64,000 bases of DNA from Glaciihabitans sp. dw_435 (GCF_018449675.1 NZ_JAAVUZ010000002.1:372001-436000); one strand, 5' to 3'; counted from the first letter of the stretch, positions 34,772 to 42,802 are shown. Notes: a model not told the origin generated them from the letters alone. Translations and numbers: made by a program.

Positions 34772-34855
34772 CAGATAAGGACTTTGCGGGAAATTTCGTC
34801 TTCGTGAGGAACCTCGGCCCCCTCCGGGGCACAATTTCCTAATCTGGCGAAGACG
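34772..34855. repeat. intergenic fold-back element
   Basis: Contains several pairings over 84 nt: CAGATAAGGA (34772) with TCCTAATCTG (34837), one mismatch; GGAAATT (34789) with AATTTCC (34833); CGTCTTCG (34797) with CGAAGACG (34848); GCCCC with GGGGC inside. Some are mutually exclusive, allowing alternative folds. It ends 6 bp before the stop of the membrane protein gene at 34861 and could also act as its terminator. Confidence 0.55.
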
Positions 34856-34860
34856 TTAGC

Positions 34861-35361
34861 TCAGCTTGCCCGTCCGGCGCGGCGGCGAGCGAGCTTCGGC
34901 ACCTGGTCAAGGGAAATCGCGCCCGCAAAGATAGCGGCGATGCCGAGAATTGCCACCACGAGCGAAGTCCCCGCCGACATGTCGCCGTCGCTCGTGACAT
35001 CCGCTATCCCATTCGCAATGTTGAGCACAGCGAAACCCGGGATCACAATCGAAATGACCGCAGCAATCGCGTAGGCGACGCGCGCCTTCGTGCGCACCAG
35101 AGCGATCGCGATGGCCGCGACTATTGCCGCGACGACGGTGACGATCAGTCCGACAACGGACAGCACGCCGGTGTCGACCGAGACGGCCAGGGTCGGGCCG
35201 CGTCCGGGAATTGCGAATTGCAGGATGTCCCCGACCGCTGGGGCGATCACGACGGTGAAGACCACTTGCAGGGCCAGGCCCAGAAGCGCCCATCCCAGGG
35301 CGACTCGGGTCACCAGGCGGATCGTGGCGTTATCGGGTACTTCTGCGCGGGCGGAGGTCAT
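34861..35361 (-). CDS. four-helix membrane protein, unknown function
   Basis: 166 residues from MTSARAEVPDN. Four hydrophobic segments (about residues 15-38, 55-80, 88-108 and 130-150) and a basic C-terminus RRRAGRAS. No family was recognised. The frame extends upstream through the neighbouring gene without membrane character, so the ATG at 35361, 4 nt after the upstream stop, is chosen; ATG 35379 would overlap that gene. It probably forms an operon with the two membrane proteins upstream. Confidence 0.7.
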   Translation of the reverse strand: MTSARAEVPDNATIRLVTRVALGWALLGLALQVVFTVVIAPAVGDILQFAIPGRGPTLAVSVDTGVLSVVGLIVTVVAAIVAAIAIALVRTKARVAYAIAAVISIVIPGFAVLNIANGIADVTSDGDMSAGTSLVVAILGIAAIFAGAISLDQVPKLARRRAGRAS

Positions 35362-35365
35362 GTGC

Positions 35366-35800
35366 TCATAGTGCCGCATCGCGGGTCCGGCGAGGGATTC
35401 GGCTGCGCGCGCCCATGGCCCTGACAGCCACCACTGTTCCGGCCACCGCGGCCAGCAGTGCGCCGTACGTTCCCACGCTCGCCGACCAATCGGTTGACCG
35501 CTCCACGACCACTTTGTCGTCGCCGACCATCCATACGCAGTCGATGCCGAGCGGCAGATACCCCGCGCGGATGTAGTACGTCTCGGGGGTGGCACCGGGC
35601 GGAGGCGGCGCACCCGTCCCGCAGTCGGCGACGCCGCTACTCACATTCCAGGTGACTGCAAACATCCCCAGGAGAAAAAGGACGAAGCCGACGGCGGCGA
35701 CGATAAAACCAAGGGCGATACGACTCGTGAGTTGGTCGTGCTTGGACAGACGTGGGCCTCTGGCGCTACCACCGGACTGAGCCGGATCAAACAGAGACAT
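35366..35800 (-). CDS. two-helix membrane protein with extracellular Cys-containing domain
   Basis: 144 residues: a cytoplasmic N-terminus, a helix (about 30-52), an extracellular loop with VADCGTG and GYLPLGIDCVWM, and a second helix (about 112-130) followed by basic residues. The loop resembles the last part of the next protein upstream (GYWPLGIECDWT), so the two are paralogous in this part. Two cysteines could form a disulfide bond. The start overlaps the upstream gene by 14 nt. Function unknown. Confidence 0.75.
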   Translation of the reverse strand: MSLFDPAQSGGSARGPRLSKHDQLTSRIALGFIVAAVGFVLFLLGMFAVTWNVSSGVADCGTGAPPPPGATPETYYIRAGYLPLGIDCVWMVGDDKVVVERSTDWSASVGTYGALLAAVAGTVVAVRAMGARSRIPRRTRDAAL

Positions 35801-36536
35801 TGTGCTTCCCTTCCCGGATGCGTTCCCGGGCGCCGCTCGCGGTGAAGCTCACGATGCCCCCGGCGACGGCAACAGCCAGGCCACCGTACGACACGATGGT
35901 CGCCGTCCAGTCGGCGGCGGGCAGACGAACGTCAGCGCCCTCGATGGTCCAGTCGCACTCAATACCGAGGGGCCAATAGCCCGGCGTTCCGCCGGTCTCC
36001 TCGGTCGTTGCCCGCATCGGAACCGGCAGCTCCTGCTGGCACTTCGCGAAGGAACTGCCCGAGGCCGCGTACACCACGACGAGCCCTTGAATCACGAGAA
36101 CGAGGCCGACCGCAACAGCGGCAAGTCCCACGATCATCCGCACCGTCAGTCGGCCGTATCGCTGCGATTGCGCCTCGGTCGACAACTCCACCACCGGAGA
36201 CACGTAGTCGTCGCGGTGAATGCGGCGAGCCCACTTGGTTGCCGTGTAAATGAGTCCGGCTCCGACCAGCAGAGGCCCCAACGCGATCAGTCCACGCGCG
36301 TGAGCTTCACCTTGGCAACTGCCCTCAACTTCGGCAATGACGTCATTGCTGCCGCTGTCCTCAAAGGTCAGGCCGACCAAAATTTGCCCGGTTAGCCCGC
36401 AGCCATGTGAATCGGCGCTTTCGCCGGCGTCGTAGGGGATGTTGATTGGAGAAAGGAGGGTTCCCAGGCCAAAGAGGCACAGAGCCACCCCAAGGAAAAA
36501 CACCACGTGAATCCAGAAGGCATTTAGTCGGCTCAT
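35787..36536 (-). CDS. four-helix membrane protein, two-part, paralogous to its downstream neighbour
   Basis: 249 residues. The N-terminal half has helices at about 8-30 and 85-103 flanking an extracellular loop with cysteines (HGCGLTGQ, GSCQGEAH); the C-terminal half has helices at about 133-157 and 218-238 flanking a loop with AKCQQELP and GYWPLGIECDWT. The C-terminal half corresponds to the whole 144-residue neighbour. Both halves share a helix-loop-helix plan with paired cysteines, which suggests an internal duplication. First gene of a three-gene membrane operon; function unknown. Confidence 0.72.
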   Translation of the reverse strand: MSRLNAFWIHVVFFLGVALCLFGLGTLLSPINIPYDAGESADSHGCGLTGQILVGLTFEDSGSNDVIAEVEGSCQGEAHARGLIALGPLLVGAGLIYTATKWARRIHRDDYVSPVVELSTEAQSQRYGRLTVRMIVGLAAVAVGLVLVIQGLVVVYAASGSSFAKCQQELPVPMRATTEETGGTPGYWPLGIECDWTIEGADVRLPAADWTATIVSYGGLAVAVAGGIVSFTASGARERIREGKHNVSV

Positions 36537-36730
36537 CGTGGTGCGGTCCGTTCCCTGAGACGACGGGAAGGGAATCCCGTTTCACGAACGTAACGTAGAC
36601 AGGAGGGTCTGCCGTTCAGACGGACCCGAAGCGCCGCGACACCGGTGACCCCAGTTGTGGGGAGCTCTCACCTTTTCTCGGGCTGACGCACGCAGGCGCG
36701 CGGCGACCAGATTCGGCGAGCGAGCGGGGC

Positions 36731-36787
36731 CGGTGAGAGGGAGCGAGAGGAGCCGGTGAGAGGGAGCGAGAGGAGCCGGTGCGAGTA
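36731..36787 (+). repeat. 23-bp tandem repeat, about 2.4 copies
   Basis: GCCGGTGAGAGGGAGCGAG plus AGGA repeats exactly at 36731-36753 and 36754-36776 and then continues as a partial copy GCCGGTGCGAG. It lies just downstream of the lipoprotein gene that ends at 36794. No coding role. Confidence 0.9.
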
Positions 36788-36793
36788 CGGGTG

Positions 36794-37420
36794 CTAGCCC
36801 TTGCCCGGCTTGTCGTTTCCCTTGCCCGGGCCGTTGCCGTTGCCGGGCTTGTCACTGCCGTTACCAGCGCCCGGCCCAGTGTCGTTGCCGTTACCAGCGC
36901 CGGGCCCGGTGTTGTCGCCGTTGCCCGGGCCAGGCACCGTCGGGGTGGGGACGGGCGCCGCCGTGACCGGAGTCACCGTCGGCGACGGGGTCGTCGTCGC
37001 CGTGGGCGTTGCGGCGGCCACGAGGGCGGCCACATCCGCGGTGACCGCGTCTATCGCCGTCTGGATGCGATCCCCGCGCGCCGACGTCACGGTGCCCGCG
37101 GCGATCGCGGCATCGAGCTGCGCCTGCAGCGCCGCCAGCCGGGATGTCGCCGTCGTGTAGTCACCGGCGGCCGCTACATCCGCTATCCCGACGACGGAGG
37201 TCTGCATCGCCGCTGCATCCGTCGGCGACAGCTCTGGCGAGGTCGGCGCGCACGCGCTCAGGAGGGCGAGGCTCAGCGCGGCCACGGCGGCGGCCCGAGC
37301 AACGCGAGATGCGCCGGGGCGCGGCTCGGGCGCGCCAGCCGGTGTGAGACCAGAATCAGCGCGGCGCGGTCCGGGCGCGGCGGCGACGGTCGCGCTGCGG
37401 AAGGGGCGGCGGGATGTCAC
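36794..37420 (-). CDS. putative lipoprotein with Gly/Asn/Pro-rich repetitive tail
   Basis: 208 residues from a GTG that overlaps the kinase stop by 4 nt. After an unusually long basic, Pro/Arg-rich N-terminus (about 38 residues) comes a hydrophobic segment ending in the lipobox LSAC. A helical domain (about residues 60-135) is followed by a Thr/Pro linker and repeats of the type GPGAGNGNDT and GNGPGKGNDKPGKG. It probably is exported and held at the membrane. Coupled translation with a Ser/Thr kinase suggests a partner in the same signal route; this is inference. Confidence 0.72.
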   Translation of the reverse strand: MTSRRPFRSATVAAAPGPRRADSGLTPAGAPEPRPGASRVARAAAVAALSLALLSACAPTSPELSPTDAAAMQTSVVGIADVAAAGDYTTATSRLAALQAQLDAAIAAGTVTSARGDRIQTAIDAVTADVAALVAAATPTATTTPSPTVTPVTAAPVPTPTVPGPGNGDNTGPGAGNGNDTGPGAGNGSDKPGNGNGPGKGNDKPGKG

Positions 37421-38787
37421 GGGGTCACCTCATCCATCAGCTGCTGCAGATCCGTGCCGAGCTGTCCGCTCACGGTCGGCATCGCAGGAGGCGGCGTCGT
37501 CTCGTCCGCCGGGCGCAGCACGTACGTCAGCACTCCTGCCACCACCAGAACGAGGATCACCACGGCCACGATCACCGAGCGACGCAGCTTGCGCGGGGTG
37601 CGGGCGCTATCGGGGCTGGCGCCATCGAGCACCGCGGTCGCGTCATCGTCGCCGGCCACGGGCATCACACGGGTGCCTCCGCCGCGCGGGCTCAGCACGT
37701 CCGTGGCAGCGGTCGGCAGCACGCGGGTGCGGGCGGGTTCCATGCGCGAGGTCGCGTCCGGCGCCATGGCGGTGGGCGTGGGGTTCATCTGCAGGGTCGC
37801 AGCCGGGCCGGACGCGGGCAGCAACTCCGTGGCATCCGCTTGCCCACCAGCATTTTCGTTCTCGGGATGCACCCGCAGCCCCAGGTCGATGTCGCGATCG
37901 GTGCCGAAGTCGGTGCCGACCGAGGCCGTCTGCAGGGTGCGCGCGGCGACGGCGACTTCGACGGCGGTCGGACGGTCTGCGGGATGCCTCGCGGTCATGG
38001 CCCTCAGAAGCTGCACCCATCCGTGGCCGAGCGAGACGGGAATCTCGGGGTCGCGGTTCAGGCGGGCGCCGAGCGACTCGATCATGGTGCCGGGGAATTC
38101 ACGCATCAGGGTCTGCGCCTCCAGCAGCACCAGCCCGAGGGAGTAGATGTCGGTGGCGGGTCCCGGCGGCAAGCCCATCGCCTGCTCGGGGCTGAGGTAG
38201 GCGGCGGTGCCCACCACGGTTCCGGTGGAGGTGAGGCGGGTCGAATCGATGAGGTACGCAATGCCGAAGTCGGCAAGCTTCGCCGTGAACTCGCGGGAGG
38301 GAAAGTCCGAGCGGCTGAGCAGCACGTTCGACGGCTTGATGTCGCGGTGCACGATTCCGCGCGAGTGGACGAGGTGCAGCGCCTCGGCGAGGTCGGCCGC
38401 CATGGTGGCGACATCGACCGTGGCGATGGGGCCCTCGCCAATGCGGTGGCCGAGGTCGGGGCCGTTGATGAGTTCCATCACGAGGATGGTGCGGCCGGGA
38501 TGTCCCGCGACTCCGTCGCCGTTGTCGATACTCGCGTCGAAGAGTGTCACCAGCGCGGGGTGATTGAGTGACGCCAGGAGTTCTACTTCGGCGCGCTCGC
38601 GGGCGACTGCCGAGGCATCCGCATCATTGCCGTCAATGATCTTGACCGCGACGGTGCGACCGAGAACTTCGTCGCGGGCGGAGTAGACGGTGGCGAGGCC
38701 GCCGCGTCCGATGAGCTTGAGGATGCGGTAGCGGGCGGCGACGAGAGTTCCGACGAGGTCGGGGGTGTTCGCGCTGTCGGTAACCAC
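37417..38787 (-). CDS. membrane Ser/Thr protein kinase (PknB-like, without PASTA domains)
   Basis: 456 residues. Kinase domain about 15-270 with the glycine loop IGRGGLATVYSARD, VAVKII lysine, catalytic loop HRDIKPSNVLL, DFGIAYL and YLSPEQAMG. A Pro/Thr-rich juxtamembrane stretch of about 120 residues follows, then one membrane helix (SVIVAVVILVLVVAGVLTYVL) and only about 30 extracellular residues. Unlike PknB there is no PASTA sensor region. Downstream and overlapping by 4 nt is a lipoprotein gene. Targets are unknown; the threonine-rich linker (TRVLPT, TRVMPV) may be autophosphorylated. Confidence 0.93.
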   Translation of the reverse strand: MVTDSANTPDLVGTLVAARYRILKLIGRGGLATVYSARDEVLGRTVAVKIIDGNDADASAVARERAEVELLASLNHPALVTLFDASIDNGDGVAGHPGRTILVMELINGPDLGHRIGEGPIATVDVATMAADLAEALHLVHSRGIVHRDIKPSNVLLSRSDFPSREFTAKLADFGIAYLIDSTRLTSTGTVVGTAAYLSPEQAMGLPPGPATDIYSLGLVLLEAQTLMREFPGTMIESLGARLNRDPEIPVSLGHGWVQLLRAMTARHPADRPTAVEVAVAARTLQTASVGTDFGTDRDIDLGLRVHPENENAGGQADATELLPASGPAATLQMNPTPTAMAPDATSRMEPARTRVLPTAATDVLSPRGGGTRVMPVAGDDDATAVLDGASPDSARTPRKLRRSVIVAVVILVLVVAGVLTYVLRPADETTPPPAMPTVSGQLGTDLQQLMDEVTP

Positions 38788-39140
38788 CGCTCAATGGTAC
38801 GCGGCGGCTGGGGCGGCGGCTGGGCCGGCGGCGGTGCGGCGGTCCTTCGCGACTTCGGCGGTCGCGAGATGCTGCTTGGGGTCCTCGCCAGCGACCTACT
38901 TCGCGAAAACGGGCGAGTTCGCTGAAAACGGGCCAGCGTGCTTGACCGTTTTCAGCGCTTTCGCCCGTTTTCGGGTTGGGAGCGACGAAGACGGGCGAGT
39001 TCGGCGGGTGTAGCTCGCACGGCGGGCGGCGCTTTCGTTAAAGCGGTCCAATCCGGCGGATGCGGGCGTGCGCGCTCACCCGGAAGTGCCTAACTAGCCC
39101 AGATTCACGCGGACGGGTCATCGGTAAATGGACGCGACGG
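38788..39140. other. non-coding stretch with large hairpin between TetR and kinase genes
   Basis: 353 bp upstream of the kinase gene. It carries a 28-bp-arm inverted repeat (38904-38973) and one inverted copy of the CCGCCGAACTCGCCCGTC motif (38990-39007). GCGGCTGG-type short repeats lie near 38805-38830. I saw no gene. Confidence 0.6.
38904..38973. repeat. large intergenic hairpin (28-bp arms)
   Basis: The left arm (38904-38931, starting CGAAAACGGGCGA) and right arm (38946-38973, ending CGCCCGTTTTCG) are complementary at 25 of 28 positions, with a three-base bulge in the middle and a 14-nt loop. No thymine run follows. It could be a terminator for the upstream TetR gene, a cruciform or a mobile repeat. 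Confidence 0.8.
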
Positions 39141-39737
39141 CTAGGTCGTGGAGTCCGCGGGCGCCAGAGAGCCGAACGTGGTGTCGGTGAGAGCGGCGAG
39201 ATCGTCGCTTCCCTCACCCATCACCCAGCTGTCGAAGGCAACCATCAGGCACCCGAGGGCCGCCATCGCTCGCGTGCGCAGTACCAATATGGGCGCGGCA
39301 TCCGCCCCCGCACGCTCTGCCAGCAGATCGGCGATTGCGGGTCGCCAGCTTCCCTGCTTCTCGTGAAGTCGCGACCATAGCGCGGGTGTCTTCCAGACCA
39401 GGCTGATGAGAGCGAGACCGGCGCCGGGATCCCGGGTCAGGAGTTCCACGACGGGGTCGACGGCCCGCCGGAGCGACACCCACTCGTCTTCGTCGGTCGG
39501 CCGCGACGCGAGGACGCCGGAAATAGCGTCACCGAGCGGGTCGAAGACGTAGAGGACGACGTCTTCCTTACTGCCGAAGTGCCGGAGGAACGTGCTGCGG
39601 GAAACACCCGCCGCTGCCGCCAGATCATCGAACGTGACGCTCTCGAAGCCGTCCTCAAAGAAGCGGGGAAGCGCAATCCGCGCCAGCTCGTCCCGCACTG
39701 CCGCGCGTCCGATGGCACGAGTGCTGAGAGCTTCCAT
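39141..39737 (-). CDS. TetR/AcrR family transcriptional regulator
   Basis: 198 residues from MEALSTRAIGR. Helix-turn-helix at about residues 15-60 (ELARIALPRFFEDGF, then LAAAAGVSRSTFLRHFGSKED). The C-terminal half is helical with the acidic insert TDEDEWVSLRRAVDP. The frame extends 15 codons upstream, but this start gives the usual spacing. It is divergent from an enoyl-CoA hydratase family gene, which it probably regulates together with itself. Confidence 0.88.
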   Translation of the reverse strand: MEALSTRAIGRAAVRDELARIALPRFFEDGFESVTFDDLAAAAGVSRSTFLRHFGSKEDVVLYVFDPLGDAISGVLASRPTDEDEWVSLRRAVDPVVELLTRDPGAGLALISLVWKTPALWSRLHEKQGSWRPAIADLLAERAGADAAPILVLRTRAMAALGCLMVAFDSWVMGEGSDDLAALTDTTFGSLAPADSTT

Positions 39738-39767
39738 GACTTCAGGATACGGAAAGTCGAACCGACT

Positions 39768-39817
39768 TGCGTAATTGAACACAGGTACCTATGGTGATAC
39801 TCAGTTTCAGTTACGCA
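39768..39817. promoter_or_regulatory. candidate divergent promoter/operator region
   Basis: Between the TetR and enoyl-CoA hydratase genes TGCGTAA (39768-39774) is repeated inverted as TTACGCA (39811-39817), and the 8-bp palindrome AGGTACCT lies between them (39783-39790). Either may be the operator. The wide arm spacing makes the outer pair less certain. Confidence 0.35.
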
Positions 39818-39886
39818 TCTCGGCTTCATCGATGGCCGACGGCACTGCCCGCACCACTTCCTCAACCCGCACGAAAGAGCACCCCC

Positions 39887-40744
39887 ATGACCTATGACCT
39901 GCCCGCCCTCCACATCACAGTCTCCAATGGAGTCGCCACCGTCACCATCGACAACCCGCCGCTGAACTTCTCGGACGGAGTGCTGCTGCCATCGCTGCGA
40001 CGCTTCGTCGCACAGGTTCGGGATGACGCGGACGTGCGTGTCATCGTGTTCGACAGCGCCGACCCCGACTTCTTCATCGCCCACGGAGATATGCGGTTCA
40101 TCACGGAACCCGACGTGATGGCCGCGGCCGGCGCCGCAACGATGGCGGCAAACCCCGACGCCGAATTTCCGTCGACGCTGAACCTCATGCAGGTGGTGCA
40201 CGAGGAGGTTCGCTCGCTCCCCCAGGTCACCATCGGAAAGCTCACCGGGCTGGCGCGCGGCGGCGGAAACGAGTTCCTCATGGCACTCGACATGCGATTC
40301 GCCGCCATCGGCACCGCCGGCCAGGCGCAGCCGGAAGTACTCATGGGCATCATGCCCGGCGGCGGCGGAACCCAGTACATGTCGTCACTCGTCGGTCGCG
40401 CCCGGGCGCTCGAACTGATTCTTGGCGCTCAGCTCGCCGACGCGGAACTTGCCGAACGGTACGGCCTGGTGAACCGAGCACTGCCCGCCGACGAGATCGA
40501 CGCGTTCGTCGCCGCGCTCGCCCGCCGCATTGGTTCCCTGAGCCCGGACATCATCGCCTCCGTCAAGGGCGCCGTAACAGCCGGCGCGACACCCGTTACC
40601 CGCGAGGGCCTGGCCACGGAAAACGCCCTGCTGACACCGCTGTTCGGACCCGACGCCGCGACCCTCGCTCACGCGCTGCTCGCTGCCGGGATGCAGACGC
40701 GCGACAACGAGCGCGATCTGGAAGGGTTCCTCAGCAGGGACTAA
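39887..40744 (+). CDS. enoyl-CoA hydratase/isomerase family protein
   Basis: 285 residues from MTYDLPALHITVSNG. Crotonase fold: VATVTIDNPPLNFSDG, the oxyanion-hole segment KLTGLARGGGNEFLMALDMRFA, and PEVLMGIMPGGGGTQYM. The usual G-A-x-x-G-G oxyanion segment reads GLARGGG, and the position of the second catalytic glutamate falls in LMGIMPGGGG, where a glutamate is not seen, so hydratase activity is doubtful; another crotonase reaction is possible. Divergent from a TetR regulator. Confidence 0.85.
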   Translation: MTYDLPALHITVSNGVATVTIDNPPLNFSDGVLLPSLRRFVAQVRDDADVRVIVFDSADPDFFIAHGDMRFITEPDVMAAAGAATMAANPDAEFPSTLNLMQVVHEEVRSLPQVTIGKLTGLARGGGNEFLMALDMRFAAIGTAGQAQPEVLMGIMPGGGGTQYMSSLVGRARALELILGAQLADAELAERYGLVNRALPADEIDAFVAALARRIGSLSPDIIASVKGAVTAGATPVTREGLATENALLTPLFGPDAATLAHALLAAGMQTRDNERDLEGFLSRD

Positions 40745-40749
40745 CGGCG

Positions 40750-41097
40750 TTAGTCGCCTCCACCGCCGCCGCCGTCTCCGCTACCACCGCCGTCGCTTCC
40801 ACCGCCGTCGAAGCCGCCATCTCCGCCGGAGTGACCGTGGCCCCCGCCGTCGAAGAAGCCGCCGTGGTGGCCGGGGCCAGAGAGTCCGCTGGACGAGTCC
40901 CCGCCGTAAACGCTGCTGCTGCCGGAGTCCGAGCGGTCGGAGCGGCGGGTCCCCGCGCCGAAACTATGCAGGGCGGGGTCGCCGGCGGTCCGTGCGCTGC
41001 GATCACGCAGGGCACGGACAATCGCCACCACGAGAACGACGAGAAGGGCGACAACTATCAGCGTGGAAACAATGGTGAGAATCAGCACAGCTGTCAT
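40750..41097 (-). CDS. small membrane protein with Gly/His/Asp-rich tail
   Basis: 115 residues from MTAVLILTIVSTLIVV: one membrane helix (about 2-27), a basic RALRDRSARTAG segment, and a long tail rich in Gly, Ser, Asp and His (HHGGFFDGGGHGHSGGDG and GGGSDGGGSGDGGG). The His/Asp-rich tail could bind metal ions; this is inference. An upstream ATG would add 13 residues (MGHSTIRRRKAPP). Convergent with the enoyl-CoA hydratase gene, 5 bp apart. Confidence 0.65.
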   Translation of the reverse strand: MTAVLILTIVSTLIVVALLVVLVVAIVRALRDRSARTAGDPALHSFGAGTRRSDRSDSGSSSVYGGDSSSGLSGPGHHGGFFDGGGHGHSGGDGGFDGGGSDGGGSGDGGGGGGD

Positions 41098-41183
41098 GGG
41101 AGGTGCCTTCCGTCGGCGGATGGTGCTGTGCCCCACGCTAGCGCGACCGTCCCCGCGCCGGCACCGCGCTGCGTCGTGCGCGG

Positions 41184-41297
41184 TCAGCCCGCGGGGTTCT
41201 CCGTGGGAGTTCCGTCGGGATCGGTGCCGGTCTCAGGATCCACGTCTTGCGGGGCGGTCGGCTTGGCGATGGGTTCGTCGTTCTTGGGGTCACTCAT
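41184..41297 (-). CDS. 37-residue acidic, Pro-rich small protein
   Basis: Read directly from the minus strand: MSDPKNDEPIAKPTAPQD, then VDPETGTDPDGTPTENPAG. The start is preceded by a strong ribosome binding site (AGGAGG, 7 nt upstream), which makes it a likely real gene although it is very short. It is acidic, probably unstructured and has no hydrophobic segment. No family was recognised. It lies 86 bp upstream of the Gly-rich membrane protein on the same strand. Confidence 0.6.
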   Translation of the reverse strand: MSDPKNDEPIAKPTAPQDVDPETGTDPDGTPTENPAG

Positions 41298-41641
41298 GGT
41301 GGTTCCTCCTGGCATCGGCTCGAGATCACCCCCAGCGGGTGTCAATGCTGCCATTCAACTCGAAATACCAGATCGCGGATTCGGGCTTGACGGTGCGTGG
41401 GTGCAGCGACAAGAGTGCCGCCCCGGTACAAGCAGGCGGCCGCGCGAGGAACGGGCGGTGGGCGGTGAGCGGTGAGCGGATGACCCTGCCCCGGGGCATC
41501 CACTCGTCCACTCCAATACCTGCATCGGGGTCACGCGGCCCGGCACCTTACGTCACGTGTCGCCCACTGGCAACAGCTATCTGAAATCGGATTCCTCGCG
41601 GAGCCTGTAAGCACACCCATCCACTTTTTCGAGGGGACGCT
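41298..41641. other. intergenic region upstream of the alcohol dehydrogenase gene
   Basis: 344 bp between divergent genes. A short tandem of GGCGGTG/AGCGGTG units lies around 41455-41480. No hairpin terminator or gene was seen. The ribosome binding site GAGGGGA of the dehydrogenase gene is at its end. Confidence 0.5.
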
Positions 41642-42790
41642 ATGCGCGCCATGGAGTACCGCGGACCGTACAAGGTTCGTGTCCAGGAGAAGGACATCCC
41701 GACCATCGAGCATCCGAACGATGCCATCATCCGGGTCACGCTTGCCGCCATCTGCGGGTCCGACCTGCACCTGTACCACGGCATGATGCCGGACACCCGG
41801 GTGGGCCAGACGTTCGGCCACGAGTTCATCGGCATCGTCGAGGAGGTGGGCCCGTCGGTCGAGAACCTGAAGAAGGGCGACCGCGTCATGGTGCCCTTCA
41901 ACGTGTTCTGCGGCTCGTGCTACTTCTGCGTGCGCGGCCTGTACTCGCTGTGCCACAACGTCAACCCGAATGCCACGGCGGTCGGCGGAATCTACGGCTA
42001 CTCGCACACCTGTGGTGGTTACGACGGCGGCCAGTCCGAGTTCGTGCGGGTGCCGTTCGCCGATGTCGGGCCGAGCATCATCCCCGAGTGGCTGTCCGAC
42101 GAAGACGCCCTCCTGATGACCGACGCGCTCGCGACCGGCTACTTCGGTGCGCAGCTTGGCGAGATCGTGCAGGGCGACACCGTGGTCGTGTTCGGCGCCG
42201 GACCGGTCGGCCTGTACGCGGCGAAGTCGGCCTGGCTCATGGGCGCCGGCCGGGTCATCGTGATCGACCACCTCGAGTACCGGCTTGAGAAGGCCCGCAC
42301 CTTCGCGCACGCCGAAACCTTCAACTTCAACGAGTACGACGACATCGTGGTGGCCATGAAGAAGACCACCGACTACCTCGGAGCGGACGTCGTCATCGAC
42401 GCCGTTGGAGCCGAAGCCGACGGCAACCTGCTGCAGCACATCACCTCGGCCAAACTCAAGTTGCAAGGTGGATCCCCCATCGCGCTCAACTGGGCGATCG
42501 ACTCGGTGCGCAAGGGTGGCACCGTTGCGGTCGTGGGTGCATACGGCCCGATGTTCAGTGCCCTGAAGTTCGGCGACGCCATGAACAAGGGCTTGACATT
42601 GCGGATGAACCAGACCCCCGTGAAGCGTCAGTGGCCGAGGTTGCTCGAGCACATCCAGAACGGGTATCTCAAGCCCAGCGAGCTCATCACCCACCGCATC
42701 CCGCTCGAACACATCGCGGAGGGCTATCACATCTTCTCGTCCAAACTCGACAACTGCATCAAGCCGCTCATCATTCCGAGCGCCAGCTAG
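41642..42790 (+). CDS. zinc-dependent alcohol dehydrogenase family protein (formaldehyde-dehydrogenase-like)
   Basis: 382 residues. Medium-chain dehydrogenase: catalytic zinc ligands in AAICGSDLHLYHG (Cys38) and TFGHEFIG, structural zinc site CGSCYFCVRGLYSLC, cofactor-binding VVFGAGPVGLYAAKSAW. The insertion and the GGIYGYSHTCGGYDGGQSEFVRVP stretch are like glutathione-independent formaldehyde dehydrogenase relatives. It oxidises an alcohol or aldehyde with NAD(P); the substrate is unknown. Preceded by GAGGGGA. A hypothetical gene follows after 12 bp and is probably cotranscribed. Confidence 0.92.
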   Translation: MRAMEYRGPYKVRVQEKDIPTIEHPNDAIIRVTLAAICGSDLHLYHGMMPDTRVGQTFGHEFIGIVEEVGPSVENLKKGDRVMVPFNVFCGSCYFCVRGLYSLCHNVNPNATAVGGIYGYSHTCGGYDGGQSEFVRVPFADVGPSIIPEWLSDEDALLMTDALATGYFGAQLGEIVQGDTVVVFGAGPVGLYAAKSAWLMGAGRVIVIDHLEYRLEKARTFAHAETFNFNEYDDIVVAMKKTTDYLGADVVIDAVGAEADGNLLQHITSAKLKLQGGSPIALNWAIDSVRKGGTVAVVGAYGPMFSALKFGDAMNKGLTLRMNQTPVKRQWPRLLEHIQNGYLKPSELITHRIPLEHIAEGYHIFSSKLDNCIKPLIIPSAS

Positions 42791-42802
42791 AAGGGGTCAG
42801 CC

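Noticed and set aside
38904-38973. Rho-independent terminator
   Set aside because: The stem is strong, but neither strand has a T run after it; kept as a repeat or hairpin element.
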